A DNA stretch of 35,377 bases from Chitinispirillaceae bacterium (lineage in GTDB: Bacteria > Fibrobacterota > Chitinivibrionia > Chitinivibrionales > Chitinispirillaceae): positions 1 through 35,377 of the forward strand of contig JAFGOU010000468.1 of assembly GCA_016926315.1 (NCBI GenBank). Reading direction: 5' to 3'. Numbering within the stretch: the stretch's first letter is position 1; every line of letters begins with the position of its first letter. Both the position numbers and the translations under genes were made by a program. Of this stretch, positions 33,134-35,377 are shown in pieces. Below the pieces are notes generated by a model. The model searched no databases, was not told the DNA's origin, and worked only from the letters and a program-made list of their open reading frames with translations.

Positions 33134-33827
33134 ACGGTGGGTTGTGCTGGGCGGCTGGGCAGTTGATGCTGCCGTGCTTGCCCCGATCTTTCCTTCAAGC
33201 GCCATCCTGATCAACAGCTGCTCCGTCATACCGAGGCTGCTCGATAACAACGTATTGCGCATCGATTGGAAGGAAGCGCTCATTGAACGGTGCGGATTGC
33301 CATTTCCGTTGGGAAGGTGCGGTATTGCCGGCTGGTCCACCGGAGCCATGCTCGCCTATACACTTGCACGCGCGACTCATCCGGCCGCATGCGTTCTGAT
33401 CTCCGCCACTCCGTCGTTCTGCCGCACAAAAGATTTTCCTTTCGGCCATAAGCCTTCGGTCGTGCGCGCAATGCGGGAAGGAGTGCGGCACGCGCCGGAC
33501 AATACCGTAAACGCTTTTCGTGCGAAATGCGGCCTTCCCCGGGTAACGACGCCGGTACAAGCCGCGCCTTTACCGTACGGGAATTTGATCGCCGGTCTCC
33601 ATTTTCTCGAACAGGCCGCTCTTTTCCCTTTAGACAGGCTCCCTTGTCCGACTCTCGTTCTTCACGGCAGCGAGGATGCGATCGTTCCGGTCAGGGCCGG
33701 CTGCTTCCTGTCCGAAAGAATCAATGGAACCTTTGCGTTGTTTGAGGGGCCGCATGCATTTTTCCACGCACAGGACGGACCGGTAAGGCACACCATTGAA
33801 CGTTTTGTTGAACGGGCGCCCTCATGA
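33126..33827 (+). CDS. BioH/BioG-like pimeloyl-ACP methyl ester esterase (alpha/beta hydrolase)
   Basis: A 233-residue alpha/beta hydrolase. The nucleophile elbow is AGWSTGAML (S71), the acid is in VLHGSEDAIVPV (D184), and the base in EGPHAFFHA (H210, with H214 nearby). Position in the operon, between bioF and bioB and after bioC, indicates the enzyme that removes the methyl group added by BioC, giving pimeloyl-ACP. Several unrelated-looking families fill this role (BioH, BioG, BioK, BioJ, BioV). The GWSxG elbow resembles BioH, but the protein is about 20 residues shorter than E. coli BioH. I therefore give the functional call without a symbol. Overlaps bioF by 8 bp and bioB by 4 bp. Confidence 0.8.
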   Translation: MVERWVVLGGWAVDAAVLAPIFPSSAILINSCSVIPRLLDNNVLRIDWKEALIERCGLPFPLGRCGIAGWSTGAMLAYTLARATHPAACVLISATPSFCRTKDFPFGHKPSVVRAMREGVRHAPDNTVNAFRAKCGLPRVTTPVQAAPLPYGNLIAGLHFLEQAALFPLDRLPCPTLVLHGSEDAIVPVRAGCFLSERINGTFALFEGPHAFFHAQDGPVRHTIERFVERAPS

Positions 33828-34792
33828 GCTTTTTTACCCAGGCTGAAGAGCTGCACCGCAGATCCGTGCGGTATGCAATCTCCCCCGCGGACCTCGATAC
33901 GATTATCGCATGGCCCGTGGAGGAGCTGGTGCATCTGTTTGCCGCGGCCGACGGCGTGCGACGCGCCTTCTTTAACAATACCGTGGACCCCTGCACGCTC
34001 ATGAACGTCAAATCAGGCGGCTGCGGCGAAGACTGCGCCTTCTGCGCGCAGTCGGCGCGCCACGCCACCGGGATACCGGTCACGCCGCTTGCGACCGCGC
34101 AGGAGATCAGAACAGAGGCGATGCGCGCGCAGAAAAACGGCGTGCCGTTCTGCGTCGTGGCAAGCGGCCGGCGCCTCGACCGCGAGGCGATCAGGCATAT
34201 CGCCGACGCGCTTGCGCCCGTTGCCTGCGAAAAACACGCTTCGCTCGGCATCATTGCAAAAGAGGATTTCGAAGCGCTCAGACGCGCCGGCATCGTTTGC
34301 TACAACCACAATCTTGAAACCAGCAGGTCGTTTTTTCCCCGCGTCGTCACCACGCACACCTATGACCAGAGAATCGCCACGGTCAAGCTGGCAAAAGCCT
34401 CTGGCATGCGCGTCTGCTGCGGCGGGATCGTCGGGCTGGGCGAATCATGGGAGCAGCGCAAGGAGCTGTGTCTGGAGCTGCGATCCCTCGATGTCGATAC
34501 CGTGCCGATCAATTTCCTCAACGCGCTGCCAGGAACCCCGGTCGCCCCGCCCAAAGAACCGCCGCTCGAGTTCCTGAAAATCGTTGCTATGCTCCGGCTG
34601 GCGCTTCCGGACAAGACCATAAAAGTGTGCGGCGGACGGGAAAAAAACCTCGGCCCGCTCCAGAGTCTGATGTTTTACGCGGGCGCGAACGGGTATATCA
34701 CCGGCGGCTATCTCACCACACCGGGCGCCGGCATCGAGCAGGACGAATCGATGATAGGAAGTCTGGGCCTGAGGAGAACCCCCCGTTCATGA
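33824..34792 (+). CDS. bioB: Biotin synthase BioB, unusual auxiliary cluster ligands
   Basis: A 322-residue radical SAM enzyme that inserts sulfur into dethiobiotin. CGEDCAFC (C67, C71, C74) binds the SAM [4Fe-4S] cluster. Residues matching the auxiliary [2Fe-2S] ligands of E. coli BioB are C110 (FCVVAS), C198 (RVCCGGIVGLGE) and R272 (CGGREKNLG). The fourth, usually in CxxLG (E. coli Cys128), is H138 here (EKHASLGII). Extra cysteines C135, C199 and C269 lie next to these positions. Other hallmarks are YNHNLETS and TVPINFLNALPGTP. A second class of BioB in obligate anaerobes uses a different auxiliary cluster, which this may represent. ATGA overlaps link it to the hydrolase and to nth. Confidence 0.92.
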   Translation: MSFFTQAEELHRRSVRYAISPADLDTIIAWPVEELVHLFAAADGVRRAFFNNTVDPCTLMNVKSGGCGEDCAFCAQSARHATGIPVTPLATAQEIRTEAMRAQKNGVPFCVVASGRRLDREAIRHIADALAPVACEKHASLGIIAKEDFEALRRAGIVCYNHNLETSRSFFPRVVTTHTYDQRIATVKLAKASGMRVCCGGIVGLGESWEQRKELCLELRSLDVDTVPINFLNALPGTPVAPPKEPPLEFLKIVAMLRLALPDKTIKVCGGREKNLGPLQSLMFYAGANGYITGGYLTTPGAGIEQDESMIGSLGLRRTPRS

Positions 34793-35377
34793 AGCGATTC
34801 AGCCCCCTGATAGACGACGTCTATCGTGTCCTGAAAAAGGAGTTTTCGAAAAATCGCGCGCCGGTCGTCGATCTCGTCGGGATTCAGACAAAAGATCCCT
34901 TCAAGGTCCTGGTTACCACCATGCTCAGCGCGCGAACCAAGGACCAGACCACGACGGCCGCGGTCAAACGCCTGTTTCATGAGGCCCCCGCCATGCAGGA
35001 CCTCGACCGGATTCCTCTGGACCGGCTCGAGAAGTTGATCTTCCCGGTCGGATTCTACCGCGAGAAAGCGCGCCACCTCAAACAACTGCCCGCGGTCATC
35101 CGGGAGCGCTTCGGCGGAAGGATCCCGGAAACCGTGGAAGAACTCGTGGAGCTGCCCGGCGTGGGCCGGAAGACCGCCAACCTCGTTGTCGCGGTCGCCT
35201 TCAACAAACCGGCGGTATGCGTTGACGTCCATGTCCACCGCATCATGAACCGGCTCGGGTACCTGGCCTCCGCAACGCCGTTTGAAACCGAGATGCTGCT
35301 CCGCAAGCATCTCCCGGTCCGCTACTGGACCACCTTCAACTCCTTTTTCGTCTCCTTTGGCCAGCACACCTGCTTCC
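34789..35377 (+). CDS. nth: Endonuclease III (partial, cut by window end)
   Basis: At least 196 residues are visible; the ATG overlaps the bioB stop (ATGA). The enzyme removes oxidised pyrimidines from DNA and cleaves the abasic site. The helix-hairpin-helix motif LPGVGRKTANLVV contains the catalytic Lys (K128), and VDVHVHRIMNRLG holds the catalytic Asp (D146). The early segment LVTTMLSARTKDQTT is typical of Nth. C195 in GQHTCF is the expected first ligand of the C-terminal [4Fe-4S] cluster (C-x6-C-x2-C-x5-C); the other three lie beyond the window. A weak GAGGAG is 12 bp upstream, so expression probably depends on translational coupling to bioB. Confidence 0.9.
   Translation, partial: MKRFSPLIDDVYRVLKKEFSKNRAPVVDLVGIQTKDPFKVLVTTMLSARTKDQTTTAAVKRLFHEAPAMQDLDRIPLDRLEKLIFPVGFYREKARHLKQLPAVIRERFGGRIPETVEELVELPGVGRKTANLVVAVAFNKPAVCVDVHVHRIMNRLGYLASATPFETEMLLRKHLPVRYWTTFNSFFVSFGQHTCF

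Overview
The window looks like a chromosomal segment from a Gram-negative, probably anaerobic bacterium. The evidence for an outer membrane is two long beta-rich secreted proteins ending in an aromatic residue, three lipoproteins with lipoboxes, and three secreted proteins whose last 60-90 residues resemble the C-terminal sorting or FlgD-like modules of the Fibrobacterota/Bacteroidota/Chlorobi (FCB) lineage. I lean towards Fibrobacterota or a relative, by style of gene content only; no rRNA or other marker is present. No tRNA, rRNA, CRISPR array, transposase or phage gene was seen.

Layout. (1) 1-258: repeats and an AT-rich control region. (2) 259-7968, + strand: a GT39-like membrane glycosyltransferase, a 1245-residue beta-propeller/outer-membrane protein, and a 717-residue protein ending in a complete GreA-type transcript-cleavage module. 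(3) 7969-8173: a nested palindromic repeat, followed by a small lipoprotein. (4) 8956-11193: a galactokinase-like GHMP kinase and an AmmeMemoRadiSam-type radical SAM enzyme. (5) 11244-13334, - strand: an Asp-box (BNR) propeller protein. (6) 13335-14128: a gene-poor gap with a 127-bp inverted-repeat element and a good promoter. (7) 14129-18169: two GT4 glycosyltransferases and a Wzx-type flippase with overlapping ends, a surface-polysaccharide cassette. (8) 22260-18190, - strand: rsmA, a beta-barrel-like protein and two small lipoproteins, tightly packed. (9) 28441-22384, - strand: a divergent subtilase, two secreted proteins with sorting-like C-termini, and a TPR protein. (10) 28442-29211: a gap rich in strong inverted repeats, possibly a structured RNA, and a probable promoter. 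(11) 29212-34792: a complete biotin operon bioC-bioD-bioA-bioF-bioH-like-bioB, every junction overlapping, with nth (endonuclease III) translationally coupled at its end and cut by the window edge.

How the genes work together. BioC methylates malonyl-ACP to start pimelate synthesis on the fatty-acid machinery. The alpha/beta hydrolase removes the methyl group, and BioF, BioA, BioD and BioB finish biotin, so the six genes make the whole vitamin from malonyl-ACP. The two GT4 enzymes and the flippase would build and export a lipid-linked glycan. The - strand genes mostly encode envelope or secreted proteins.

The points most worth checking are the BioB auxiliary-cluster ligand change (Cys to His138), the Glu-for-Asp change in the subtilase triad, the inverted-repeat cluster upstream of the biotin operon, the GreA fusion, and the 127-bp inverted-repeat element.
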